Part shown: piece after piece, positions 11,190-21,225 of the stretch
Numbering within the stretch: the stretch's first letter is position 1
Layout of the letters: each line of letters begins with the position of its first letter
NCBI GenBank assembly: GCA_037693485.1
Contig: CM075352.1
Span: 160,897,501 to 160,961,500 of the forward strand
DNA: 64,000 nt
Source of the DNA: Kitagawia praeruptora
Lineage: Eukaryota; Streptophyta; Magnoliopsida; Apiales; Apiaceae
Direction of reading: 5' to 3'
Program-made: the position numbers and the translations under genes
Notes under the pieces: model-generated
What the model was told of the DNA's origin: nothing
The model's input: only the letters and a program-made list of their open reading frames with translations
Database searches by the model: none

Positions 11190-11460
11190 GGGCCCACTGC
11201 TGACGTGGCACGTGGACCCCTATACTGACGTGGCACGTGGGACCCACTGCTGACGTGGCATGGCAGGCCCCATCACTGACATGGCACGTGGGCCCCACAT
11301 GATGACATGGCAAGTGGGCCCCACATGCTGACGTGGCATGCCAACTGGACTGTTGCTGACGTGGCATGCCAACTGAACTGTTGCTGACGTGGCATGCCAG
11401 CTGGATCCATTGGTGACCTGGCAAGCTAGTGGGACCCACTTAGTGACGTGGAATTGTAAT
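11190..11460. repeat. GACGTGGCA direct repeats, right side of CACTA 1
   Basis: About nine tandem-like copies of TGCTGACGTGGCA(CGTGGGCCC) spaced 25-35 bp apart. They produce spurious Cys/His-rich reading frames on the minus strand. Their symmetric placement with 9930-10040 marks the subterminal zones of the CACTA element. Confidence 0.7.
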
Positions 11461-11703
11461 TTTAGCTAATGTCAAATGCAACGCCCTTTTGGTGTTGCAT
11501 TTGAATGCTCTGGTGTTGCATTATATGTCAGATGCAACGCTTTTTGATGTTGCCTTAGATGCCAAAAAGCGTTGCCTTAAGGGGTCTAACAGGACGGTGG
11601 CGGATGCAACGCCCCCTGGTGTTGCATTTGGTCTAACGCAATGCTTTTTTGGCCTAAAGCAACAGTAAACATGGCGTTGCATTTGTGCGTTTATGGCGTA
11701 GTG

Positions 11704-12179
11704 TCTCCAGGTGCTTCATAACTTCTATCCTGGTGGCGACGAGCTACCCTCATGTTTTCCCTTTCTCCCAGTGGTGAGCGACGTCCATCATGATTCAGAC
11801 GAGACCCGGCTAGAAACTGCCTCTCCCTCTCCATTGCATCCATCCTTGCCCCCATACGACTAATAGTGTTGCCCATGTAAGTGATCTGGTTCAGGAGCTC
11901 GGTGTTACTCATCAAAACAGGGGGATCTCCTCCAATATGTGGAGTCGACCAATGTCCCTCTGGGATTCTGGGCGTCGCAGACCTCCGATTCGAATCCCTG
12001 GGGAGTGGATGGTTAGGGGATCTTAACGCAGAATTTCTTTCAGCTGAGTTCCTTGGTGGTGGCGGGGGTAAATTCCCTGTGGTCCTAATCTCCTCTGTAT
12101 GTCGATCATCAACACGTCTTTGATTTGAACGAGACATCCTTCCTCCAGAGATGTCTAAATCCCCTCCTTCTAGCGCCAC
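11704..12179 (-). pseudogene. Ty3/gypsy (Tat) gag N-terminus
   Basis: The minus-strand frame starts with ATG at 12179, just after the primer-binding site, giving MALEGGDLDISGGRMSRS, a Pro-rich stretch (NLPPPPPRNS) and an Arg/Glu-rich helix region (RMGARMDAMERERQF). It runs into the CACTA element at 11706. Across that insertion the frame joins 9715. A longer gag N-terminal extension before the conserved core is common in Tat elements. Confidence 0.8.
12166..12178 (-). promoter_or_regulatory. Primer-binding site of the Tat element
   Basis: On the minus strand TGGCGCTAGAAGG begins two bases after the LTR terminus. PBSs begin TGG, complementary to tRNA CCA ends. I cannot assign the tRNA with certainty. 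Confidence 0.75.
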
Positions 12180-12180
12180 T

Positions 12181-12567
12181 TGTTAACGGAGGAATTTGGG
12201 AAAACAAATTCGGGGAGGATTGCTGGAATTGTGGTGATGGTTGATGACGGCGAACAACGTAGGATGTTTAGGGTTAGGGTTTTCGATTTGGGGATGGCTG
12301 AGATTGTATGCTGAGATGTGTTGCAATTTAGATCGAATATTGAATTCTCTCTTTTTCGCAAGGGTTTGCATCGTGCCATACAATGTGCCTACGTACCCTA
12401 TTTATAGGGATCAAGCCAAACGTAGTTCTTGGGGAACAAGTAACCGTAATGGGCTAGGTCTCCTTGTTTGGGAAGCCCATTAGATCATGACCACCGCCTT
12501 TGATGTTATCCTCAAAGCCTAACTATTTTCTCGGAGAGTAACAGTCAAGCTATAACCCGATATTTTG
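12181..12567 (-). repeat. Truncated 5' LTR of the outer Tat element
   Basis: It starts TGTTAACGG and matches 3133-3520 with few substitutions, then homology ends near 12567 around CCCGATATTTT. The intact LTR at 3133 is 844 bp, so roughly 460 bp are missing. The loss removes any target duplication on this side. Confidence 0.85.
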
Positions 12568-12752
12568 TTCAATTTGAATGTTTTCTTCATCGTGACTTTA
12601 TGTGTTTAGTTAAATTTAGAGATGAAAAATTCAAAAATATTCATTATCATATATTTTGTAAGTGCACTTTTTAAATTATATAGTCGTACAAAGGACATAA
12701 TTGTATAGTCGTACAAGCATGCCCTTTTTAACTATATTAATTGATATTTATA
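12568..12752. other. AT-rich spacer, nothing recognised
   Basis: A short AT-rich stretch between the truncated LTR and the first Stowaway MITE. No ORF, repeat or RNA gene is evident. Confidence 0.6.
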
Positions 12753-12754
12753 TA

Positions 12755-13051
12755 CTCCCTCTGTACCAATTGTTTACACTTTCCTTTTTGGGGCGTCCCA
12801 ACCAATTCTTTACGTTTCTTAAAATAGTAAGTTTTAACACTATTACACCCACTACTTCACTTATTTTAACAATACTTTACACTATTACACCCACTACTTC
12901 ATTTATTTTAACAATAAAATCACTATTACACCCACTACTTCACTTATTTTAACAATAAACTCACTATTCCACCCACTACTTCACTTATTTTAATCTTAAT
13001 TCTTGGTCTGTGTTAAAAGCAAACGATAACAATCTGTCGGGACGGAGGGAG
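12755..13051. mobile_element. Stowaway MITE 1
   Basis: It begins CTCCCTCTGTACC and ends GGGACGGAGGGAG, flanked by TA on both sides (12753-12754, 13052-13053), as in Tc1/mariner-derived Stowaway elements. Inside are about four imperfect copies of a ~42-bp unit (CACTATTACACCCACTACTTC...). No coding capacity. Its right end is duplicated at 13928-13968 as part of a larger tandem duplication. Confidence 0.88.
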
Positions 13052-13227
13052 TAATAAACAAGTCAACTCTACACGATGTCTTCAACAAATGATTAATGAC
13101 AACTAATTTGATCGATAAATATATGATTTTTTTAATCAAACAACGTATTTTATTAAATTTATCATTAAATTTAGATATTATAATATCAATATAATTGGTG
13201 CAAATGATGGATAAGTTATTTTGTGTT

Positions 13228-13233
13228 AAAATT

Positions 13234-13300
<67 letters not shown>
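13228..13300. repeat. (TAA)n microsatellite
   Basis: About 24 uninterrupted ATA/TAA triplets within copy 1 of the duplication. The matching tract in copy 2 (about 24411-24455) is shorter, showing length change after duplication. Confidence 0.95.
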
Positions 13301-13301
<1 letters not shown>

Positions 13302-13309
13302 TTATAATA

Positions 13310-13927
13310 TCTATACTATTATATAAAAGACGAAACATTGAAAGTTTGGTCGGTCGGTCAGTACGGTACTTCGTGATTTTACTTAAATACCCTTATTTAG
13401 TTACTCCCTCCGTCCCACTGGGATCTTTACGTTCCTAGTGGGCACGGAGGACAAGACAAGTGGGTATAAAGTGGGTGTAATATTGTTAAAATAAATGAAG
13501 TAGTGGATATAATAGTGATTTTATTGTTAAAATAAGTGAAGTAGTGGGTGTAATAGTGATTTTATTGTTAAAATAAGTGAATTAGTGGGTGTAATAGTGT
13601 AAAGTATTGTTAAAATAAGTGAAGTAGTGGGTGTAATAGTGTAAAAACTTACTATTTTGGGAATGTAAAGAAATGAATGGGACGGCCCAAAATAGTAAGT
13701 GTAAAGAATCCATTGGGACGGAGGGAGTATTATTTATTTAGTTTCTATTTTATTTTATATTTACGGAAAATTCTATTATATTTACGGAAAATTCTATTAT
13801 ATATTTCCTAATAATGAACCATTTACCTTTTTTAGTTAAACCATATTATCTTTTCTTATTTTATAACTATAATATCTCATTTCCCAAAAATATCATGAGC
13901 CGTTCTATTTAATGAATAGTTTCTATT
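13310..13927 (+). mobile_element. Truncated Helitron 5' part (duplicated)
   Basis: It starts TCTATACTATTATATAAAAG after an A, identical to the full Helitron 5' end at 24466. It stops at the duplication junction at 13927 and is interrupted by Stowaway 2. There is no 3' terminus here. Confidence 0.75.
13404..13727. mobile_element. Stowaway MITE 2
   Basis: It begins CTCCCTCCGTCCC and ends GGGACGGAGGGAG with TA duplications at 13402-13403 and 13728-13729. It holds internal GTAGTGGGTGTAATAGTG repeats, the reverse complement of those in Stowaway 1. The paralogous site near 24557 lacks it, so it inserted (or was lost there) after the tandem duplication. Confidence 0.9.
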
Positions 13928-13970
13928 TTAAAAGCAAACGATAACAATCTGTCGGGACGGAGGGAGTAAT

Positions 13971-14467
13971 TGTTGTGGAATAAAAACTAGGTTATGATTA
14001 TGACGGCTAGGGTTTGTGAGCTTCAAGCTTTAATGGCTGCTTCTGCGTTCGAGACTAAACGGTCCTCACAGAATGCCTACGTATCTCTGTATTAGAGAAT
14101 CAAGCCAAGAAAACGTAGTTCTGAGAATGAGGGGTCAGACCCTTTATATAGGCTGAGAAGCCTAGGAATTATGGTAGGAGTAGGTGACTTGGTGGGCAAG
14201 CCACCGCCTTGAGGAAGGTTCTAGACCCCTTCCTTGTAGGAGTCAGTTTCCATGTTGGAATATGTATCTTGGAGGCTAAGTCAGGCAAGAGTAATATCCT
14301 TGTTTGACTCTTATTTGCTGAGCTGTTTATTACCCCTAATATTAATTACGAAATTAATATTATAGTTAGGGTTTGGGCCCATCTGGTGGGCCCCACGTTT
14401 GGACCATTCTAGGTCTAATAAATGCCACATTAAATGTGTCTTTAGGGCTTACTTTCAGCCCATATCA
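13971..14467 (-). repeat. 3' LTR of Ty3 element 2
   Basis: It runs TGTTGTGGAAT...CCCATATCA. By eye it is identical to the LTR at 23725-24221. On the minus strand it follows the PPT at 14468. Confidence 0.95.
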
Positions 14468-14482
14468 TTTGCCCCCCAACTT
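14468..14482 (-). promoter_or_regulatory. Polypurine tract of Ty3 element 2
   Basis: On the minus strand AAGTTGGGGGGCAAA abuts the LTR start TGATATGGG. Position and purine run fit a PPT. Confidence 0.85.
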
Positions 14483-14589
14483 CTAGGAAAACTGATCAGG
14501 TTTTCCTTGAAGTTATAACGGCCTTATTCGAGACTTTGGTCGGGGTTTATTGCTCTTACGTGAGTATTTTCAACAATATCATCTTAATG

Positions 14590-14880
14590 TAAAGCGTGGA
14601 GCGACCGACGCATTTACGACGATGTTGAACGACACTAATCAGTGTTAAACGGCACTACACAGCGCTAATCAGCCTTAAACAATGTTTAAACAGTGTTAAA
14701 CAATGTTAAGTGGCATAAAATGGCACTAACGGCACTAATCGGTGCTAAACAGTGCTAACCGGCACTAATCTGTGCTAACATGCACTAAACAGTGCTTAAA
14801 CAGCACTAAACGGTGCTAATCGGCACTAATCTGTGCTAATAGGCACTAAACAGTGCTTAAACAGCACTAAACGGTGCTAA
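14590..14880. repeat. Short GCACTAA/GTGCTAA repeats
   Basis: About 20 degenerate copies of CGGCACTAATC-GGTGCTAAACAG, 10-22 bp apart, in both orientations. They lie in the non-coding 3' region of Ty3 element 2. No gene is seen. Confidence 0.8.
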
Positions 14881-16236
14881 TCTCGACCTCTTTTTATCAT
14901 TAACAATCATCCGAGATTCGCTGAAAAAGTCGAGATTTAGGTTTAAAAAGTTCACTGAAAAAGTAGGGATCCAGGACCAAGAACTGAACCTGGACCGGGG
15001 GGATCCAGGTTCAGAAGCTGGTCGGCTGGACCCCCTGAAAATGACCTGGTCGGCCGGAAGCTGGTCGGCTGGGACCTGGTCGGCCAGAAGCTGGTCGGCT
15101 GGGACCTGGTTGGCCAGAAGCTGGTCGGCTGGCCCTCCTCCAGGGGAGCTGGTCGGCCGGGACCTGGTTGGCTGAAATTCCTCTTCTAGGGCTAACTAGT
15201 CAGTAGTTGGCCTAAAAAACTTGAACTTAGACTCCTTCTTGATTTTAATAGAGAGTGTGGATCCAGGATCAGAAACCATCCATGGTCCTAAGGATCCAGA
15301 ATCTTGATCTTGATTACGAATCGTCAGTTTGGTCGTTTGTGACTTCATGGCTAACTTTGGCCTTCATGACTCATCTTGGCCTTCATGGCTAACCTTGGCC
15401 TCTCTTTAACATTGATAATCATCTGATATTCGCTGAAAAAGTCGAGAACCATGTCCAAAATCATTTGCTGAAAAAGTTGGGATCCAGGACCAAGAACTGA
15501 ACCTGGACCGGGGGGATCCAGGTTCAGAAGCTGGTCGGCTGAACCCCCTCAAAACAACCTGGTCGGCCGGGACCTGGTCTTCCGGGACCTGGTCGGCTGA
15601 TCCTCCTTAAAAAGAGCTGATCGGCCGGGACCTGGTCTTCCGGGACCTGGTCGGCTGATCCTCCTTAAAAAGAGCTGATCGGCCGGGACCTGGTCTTCCG
15701 GGACCTGGTCGGCTGATCCTCCTTAAAAAGAGCTGATCGGCCGGGACCTGGTCTTCAGGGACCTGGTCGGCTGAGACCCCTAGTGCGTCGCGGTCGATTG
15801 CTTCTTGGCTTGCTGGTTGACCCGGACGTGAAAATTATTCGTGATCTTGCGGATCAAGAACCTTGATCTGAATCTCAAGTCACTATTTTGGTCATTCATG
15901 ACTTTGTTATCTTAAGGATCAAGAAACTTGACCTTGATCTTAAACTTTTATCATGGATCTAGGATCTAAAACTGTCCGTGATCCTAAGGATCAAGAATCT
16001 TGATCTTGATCACGAGTCGTCAGTTTGGTCATTCGTGACTTCATGGCTAACCTTGGCCTTAATGGCTAATCTTGGCCTTCATGGCTAACCTTGGCCTCCC
16101 TTTAGCATTGGCAATAATCCGAGATTTGCTGAAAAAGTCGAGATTTAGGTTTGAAAACTATTCAAAGTTCACTGAAAAAGTTGGGATCCAGGACCAAGTA
16201 CTGAACCTAGACCGGTCGGATCCAGGTTCAGGAGCT
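14880..16236. repeat. Higher-order repeats in the 3' region of Ty3 element 2
   Basis: A block running from AACAATCATCCGAGATTCGCTG through GGATCCAGGACCAAGAACTG to the GCTGGTCGGC words recurs starting near 14900, 15410 and 16095. Within it CTGGTCGGCCGGGAC words amplify locally. At 15601-15774 a 58-bp unit (TCCTCCTTAAAAAGAGCTGA...) repeats three times almost without change. Non-coding. Confidence 0.82.
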
Positions 16237-16795
16237 GGTCGGCTGGACCTCCTTAAAAGGAGCTGGTCGGCCAAGACCTGGTCGGCCGGGGTCTCCAAGA
16301 CTATAGAAAACTCAGAGATCTTCGCGTGGACAGTAAGATCGTCCAAATCTGATACCCGGAGCTAAAGATATGGCCCAAACAACGTCAACAGTCCGTGTAG
16401 GACTGAAAATCAGTCTTGGTCGGCTGGACCCCCTTAAAAGGAGCTGGTCGGCCAAGACCTGGTCGGCCGGGGTCTCCAAGACTATAGAAAACTCAGAGAT
16501 CTTCGCGTGGACAGTAAGATCGTCCAAATCTGATACCCGGAGCTAAAGATATGGCCCAAACAACGTCAACAGTCCGTGTAGGACTGAAAATCAGTCTTGG
16601 TCGGCTGGACCCCCTTAAAAGGAGCTGGTCGGCCAAGACCTTGTCGGCCGGGGTCTCCAAGACTATAGAAAACTCAGAGATCTTCGCATGGACAGTAAGA
16701 TCGTCCAAATCTGATACCCGGAGCTCAAGATATGGCCCAAACAGTGTCAACAGTCCGTGTAGGACTGAAAATCAGTCTTGGTCGGCTGACGCCCT
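16237..16795. repeat. 181-bp tandem repeat, three copies
   Basis: GTCTCCAAGACTATAG recurs at 16291, 16472 and 16653, giving an exact 181-bp period. Each unit contains GATCTTCGCGTGGAC and AAGATATGGCCCAAACA, which also occur in the Athila-type LTR at 53533-55019. The repeats create near-identical false ORFs on both strands. Confidence 0.92.
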
Positions 16796-17192
16796 CCTCG
16801 GAGCTTGGTCTTGAACCTTGAGTTCATTCATGGTTGTTGGTTATCATCAACCCTTGACTCTCATCCTTGTGATGAAGTTCTTTAGTTCTTACCTCATCTT
16901 TGTTTCTCATGGAGGAGGTCTTCCTTCTCGGTTGATCATTCAGGTAGTTCACTTGCTCCTTAGCACTTGACTTTAGGCCTGGTATGCCTTTGTTGGTTTT
17001 CAACCCTTTAGCTTGATTCTAGGTTTCCAACCTTATTTTCTTATGCTCATATAACCTTTCTTAGGTCTCAACTTGATTGACAACTCTTGGTTCGAGTCCT
17101 TAAACTCAAACGACAAGCTCGATTGGAGGCAGACAGCCTTGTTGGCCATCGAGGCTTAATTAATGTTGTGTTGAGATTTGAAGTTCAAGGAT
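16796..17192. other. Non-coding 3' region of Ty3 element 2
   Basis: Single-copy, T-rich on the plus strand, between the 181-bp repeats and the integrase end. No ORF, RNA gene or regulatory element that I can support. Confidence 0.6.
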
Positions 17193-18993
17193 TCAATCCT
17201 TAATCTTTGGAATGTGTTCATCATCCCAGATTTCCAACCTGTAGAATCCTCGTCCTGGTGTCTTCCTGACTCGATACGACCCTTCCCAATTGGGGGATAG
17301 TCTTCCCTTCTGGCCAACTCTGGAGGCCTCTATCTTCCTCAGAGTCAAGTTGTCTTGTCGAAAGAACTTCTCATTAACCCTTTGGTCGCAGTGGAAAGAT
17401 GCTTTCTTCTGACGCTCTGCGTTTCTAGCATTCGCTTCATCCCTAACCTCGTCAATCAGATCGAGGGCGAGCCTCGCGCCTTTTTCATTGGTCTCGTGAT
17501 CATATGCTTCCACTCTTGGCGATGCATGTGTAATCTCTAGGGGGCACAACTGCCTTGGCTCCATAAGCCAGCAAAAACGGGGTTGCTTCAGTTATCACTT
17601 CGTAGGTGGTGTGGTATACCCAAAGTATAGGCAGCAACTCATCCACCTAAGTGTTTCTTGATCGTCCGACCCTCTTCTTCAGTCCATCAAGGATAATTCA
17701 ATTTGCTACCTCAGCTTGTCCATTAGCCTCAGGGTGAGCTACTGAAGAAAAGCGAAGTTCAATAACATTCTCCTTGCAGTACTTCTTAAACTCTTCATTG
17801 TTGAATTTTGTCCCATTATCCGTCACAAGGATTCGGGGGATTCCCTATCTGCAGATGATGCTCTCCCAAAAGAACTGGGAAATTTGTTTGGTGGTTATCT
17901 TGGCTAAGGGCTTAGCCTCAATCCACTTAGTGAAGTAGTCGATGGCCACTATCATAAACTTCCTTTGTGCCGAAGCCATAGGGAAAGGACCTAGTATGTC
18001 CATTCCCCACATTGCAAACGAGATGGGAGAATTGATCGAAGTTAACATCTCAGGCGGCTGCCTTACAATTGGAGCGTGCTTTTGACATCTGTCACACTTC
18101 TTGACATAATTCTGCGCATCGGCCAACATCTCTGGCCAATAGAATCCCAGTCGTGTGATCTTGTGAGCTAGGGCTCTGCCCCCCAAGTGTTGCCCACATA
18201 TCCCTTCATGAACTTCCTCCAAGGCTTCTCTTGCCCCTTGGGGCCTCAAGCACTTCAGGTACGGGACGACAAACGATCTTTTGTAGAGGATGCCTTCAAT
18301 CAAGGCGTATCTCAATGCCCTCACTGACAGCTTTCGTGCCTCCAAGGCATTGTCAGGGAGCCAGCCTGTCTCGAGGTGAGCTTTGATAGGGTCAATCCAG
18401 CAACCTCCCATATCAATCGGTGCTATCAACTTAGAATTGATGGTCGGGGCCTTCAAGACTTGGAAGTAAACACTCCCTGCATAGTTCTCAATTTCAGAAG
18501 AAGCAAATTTAGACAAGGCATCGGCCTTAGCGTTCTCCTCTCTCGGAATGTGTTCCACATAGCATTCCTCAAACTGAGTCATAACAGCTTTCACGACTCT
18601 CAGGTATTTTGCCATAGTCTCATCATTGGCTTCAAACTCGCCATTCACTTGCGAGACCACCAGTCTTGAATCTCCACACACTTTGAGGTTCTTGACCCTC
18701 ATGACTCTAGCTAAGCCCAATCCAGCTATCAATGCCTCATACTCAGCTTCATTGTTGGTAGTAGGAAAATCCAACTTCAAAGCATACTCAACTGTGAACC
18801 CATCGGGGCTTTGCAGAACTAGGCCTGCATGGCTTGATTTTGTTTTTGATGCTCCATCAAAATAGAGCACCCAATATTCCTTCTGACCAGTTACAAGTTC
18901 CTCATCTTTATCTCCACTCTCAGTGGTAGTTACTATCTCCTGCCCCCCGACTTCTTGGTTGTTAATGGTGCATTCAACCACGAAGTCAGCCAA
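17193..18993 (-). pseudogene. Ty3 element 2 second RNase H and integrase
   Basis: The frame 18993-17845 shows a second RNase H domain (LYFDGASKTKSSHAGLVL, TTNNEAEYEALIAGL, DALSKFAS), a zinc-binding region (HEGICGQHLGG, CDRCQKHA) and the integrase core start (WGMDILGPFP, IDYFTKWIEAKPL). It stops at 17845. Between 17844 and 17565 the core continues only in pieces with stops. An open stretch 17564-17193 carries the integrase C-terminus (RVNEKFFRQDNLTLRK, NWEGSYRV). It is non-functional. Confidence 0.9.
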
Positions 18994-19047
18994 TGCCTGA
19001 GCCTTGACGGCTGTCTGAGGCTTATACTTGATATCAAACTCTCCAAG

Positions 19048-20330
19048 TTATATGGCCCACTTGATTAGCTTTCCACTGGCCTTAGGGCTATGCAATATGT
19101 TCCTCAGTTGCTGGTCCGTCCGGACTTCAATTTTGTGAGCCTGGAAGTACGATCGTAGCTTCCTCGAGGCCGTTATCAATGCCAAGGCAAACTTCTCGAT
19201 GGTAGAGTAATTTAACTCAGCCCCATGCAACACCTTGCTTACGTAGTAGATGGGTTTCTGAACCTTGCTTTCTTCTCGAACGAGAACGGTACTCAGTGCT
19301 TGCTCAGATACTGCCAAGTATAGGTAGAGAGTCTCTCCGGGACTAGTTTAGCCAACAACGGGGCTTCGGCCATGTACTTCTTCAATTGTTCAAAGACCTC
19401 CTGGCTCTAAGGTGTCCACTCAAAATTTTTCACTTTCTTCAATGCTTGAAAGAACGACAAACATTTATCACCAGATTTGGAGATGAATCTCCCCAAGGCC
19501 GCAAATCGGCCTGTCAACTTCTACACATCTCTTATAGAGCGTGGTGGCTTCATGTATAAGATCTCCTTGATCTTGTCATGGTTGGCCTCAATGCCTCTTT
19601 TTGAAACCATCAGTCCTAAAAACTTCCCAGATCCAATGCCAAAGGCACACTTGGCTGGATTCAACATCATCTTGTGGTGCCTCAGCACTTCAAATGCATC
19701 TCCGAGGTGTTTAATATGATCTGCCGTGAATAGGCTCTTGACTAACATATCATCAATATAGACCTCCATGGTTTTTCCAATTAGATGGGCAAATATTTTA
19801 TTCACCAATCGTTGGTAAGTAGCTCCTGTATTCTTTAGCACAAATGCCATAGCAAGATAACAGAAAACACCAAAGTCGGTTATGAAAGATACCTTAGGGA
19901 TGTCGTCCTTATGTATCTTGATCTGGTTGTATCCACTGAAACCATCCATGAAACTCAGCATCTCGTGCCCAACTGTGGCATCTATCAACGTATCTATCCT
20001 TGGTAGAGGGAAACAATCCTTAGGACATGCATCATTCAAGTCAGTGAAGTCTATACACATCCTCCACTTCCCATTTGCCTTCTTGACCATCACAGGGTTA
20101 GCCAACCACTTGAGGAACTGAATCTCTTCAATAAACCCAGCTTATAAGAGCATGCCAACTTCTTGTTTAATGGCCTCTTGCCTTTCTGGAGCGAAATTCC
20201 TCTTCTTCTGCTTTAATGTCGTTCATTTAGGATCGACATTCAATTTGTGAGTTATGAGCTGGGGATCAATCCCTGGCATATCAATTGCTGTCCAAGCAAA
20301 CACATCACTATCCTCTTGTAAGAATGCTGT
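19048..20330 (-). pseudogene. Ty3 element 2 RT and first RNase H
   Basis: RT motifs on the minus strand are NPVMVKKANGKWR, CIDFTDLND, FPLPRIDTLIDAT, FMDGFSGYNQI and YIDDMLVKS within 20105-19521. The N-terminal part 20330-20106 is recognisable but contains stops. The segment between 19520 and 19318 has at least one further stop. RNase H text (LREEKVQKPIYYVSK-like, RTDQQLRNILHSP) lies at 19317-19048. Substitutions in the conserved MPFGL region (read as MAFVL) also argue for inactivity. Confidence 0.88.
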
Positions 20331-21225
20331 CAACTTGCCCTTCAAGGGGTTCCTTCAATTGGCTTTCGGGCTATGCAATATGTTTCTTCAACGGGTGGTC
20401 CATCAGGACTTCAACGTTTGTCTTGGTTCCATCATTTTTTTTTTGTTTTTCTTGATTCTAGGTCAAGGATTCAAGGTTGATTCCTCGATTTAGATTTCCA
20501 ATTAAACAATCATGTGGGCTTCTCGCCTTTTAAACTCTTTAAAACGAGAGTTTGCTTGAACTTCTTGATCATTGTTTAAGGTTCTCTATTGGTCTTCTAC
20601 CTTAGATTCTCCATCCAAGTCATTTTTGAAAACATTAAAAAGTGGCTAGTCTTTAGCCTCCACAGCCTTGCATGGCTTTGATTGCCAGATGTCTTTTATC
20701 CCGGATCCTTCAAGGAATTGAAACACTTATTTGGTTGTGTTGTAACCTAACTCTCGACCCTTCAGAGTTTTATTTATGCGTTTGTTTGCTTCCATTTGTA
20801 TATTCTTTTATTTTCGGTACTTGGTCATCTTTGACTTACACACATCAGGTGCTTGGTACATAAATAGAATCATAGAACGAAAAGCAAACTTGCATTAATA
20901 ACATAAATGGGTTCAACCTTTATATAGAGTACTACTGTCCTACTCAGAGCGACATGCTCTGCATGGTTTCATCGAACCTTATTTCTACTTCTACTAGATA
21001 AATATGAAGCTAAGTCCAACTTTGCAAGACTAGGCCTGCATGGCTTGATTTTGTTTTTGATGCTCCATCAAAATAGAGCACCTACTACTCCTTCTAGTCT
21101 CCTCATTCTTCTTCTGAAGTTCACTTTCTTCTTGGGGTACTATCTCTTGCCCCCGACTTCTTGGTTGCCAATGTTACATTCAACCACGAAGTCAGTTGAT
21201 GCCTTAGCCTTGATGGCTGTTCGAG
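20331..21225 (-). pseudogene. Displaced, rearranged RNase H fragments between protease and RT
   Basis: The stretch 21010-21225 closely resembles 18815-19020 (same GCATGGCTTGATTTTGTTTTTGATG word), and about 20345-20440 resembles 19075-19135. Both keep the orientation of their source but their order is swapped. About 560 bp between them (20441-21009) is T-rich sequence I do not recognise. The protease frame runs into the first fragment and ends there (FVVECNIGNQEVGGKR). Confidence 0.75.

Larger units (their letters stand above)
9719..11703. mobile_element. CACTA transposon 1, non-autonomous, carrying COBRA-like gene pieces
   Basis: It begins CACTACGCCATAAATG and ends TTTATGGCGTAGTG, giving perfect inverted ends. 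A 3-bp duplication TCT flanks it at 9716-9718 and 11704-11706. It is 1985 bp with no transposase. Subterminal regions hold many GTGTTGCATT and GACGTGGCA words in both orientations, as is usual for CACTA ends. Deleting it restores the gag frame. The interior contains exons of a COBRA-like gene. The termini match CACTA 2 at 55049-59788 over CACTACGCCATA. Confidence 0.95.
13013..13927. repeat. Tandem duplication, copy 1
   Basis: The sequence from TTAAAAGCAAACG (13013) to TTTAATGAATAG...TATT (13927) is repeated starting at 13928. The second copy is now split by the Ty3 element at 13971-24221 and continues to about 24760. Copy 1 alone contains Stowaway 2. The junction shows TTAAAA microhomology. 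Copy 1 contains a MITE end, an AT-rich spacer, a (TAA)n tract and a Helitron 5' end. Confidence 0.85.

Noticed and set aside
10627..11439. Reading frames over CACTA 1, including a Cys/His-rich one on the minus strand at 11179-11439
   Set aside because: They arise from frames over broken COBRA exons and from GACGTGGCA repeats; no family or start context.
3133..12567. Reading the two similar LTRs (3133 and 12181) as the ends of one element
   Set aside because: The 3133 LTR sits inside RT codons with a flanking 9-bp duplication, and pol continues on its far side at 3132, so it is a nested insertion; the outer 3' LTR must lie left of the window.
14590..14880. Regularly spaced short repeats resembling a CRISPR array
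   Set aside because: Degenerate units without fixed spacers, in a plant retrotransposon; no cas genes.
16072..16814. Near-identical ORFs on both strands repeating the same peptide
   Set aside because: Translation of the 181-bp non-coding tandem repeat.
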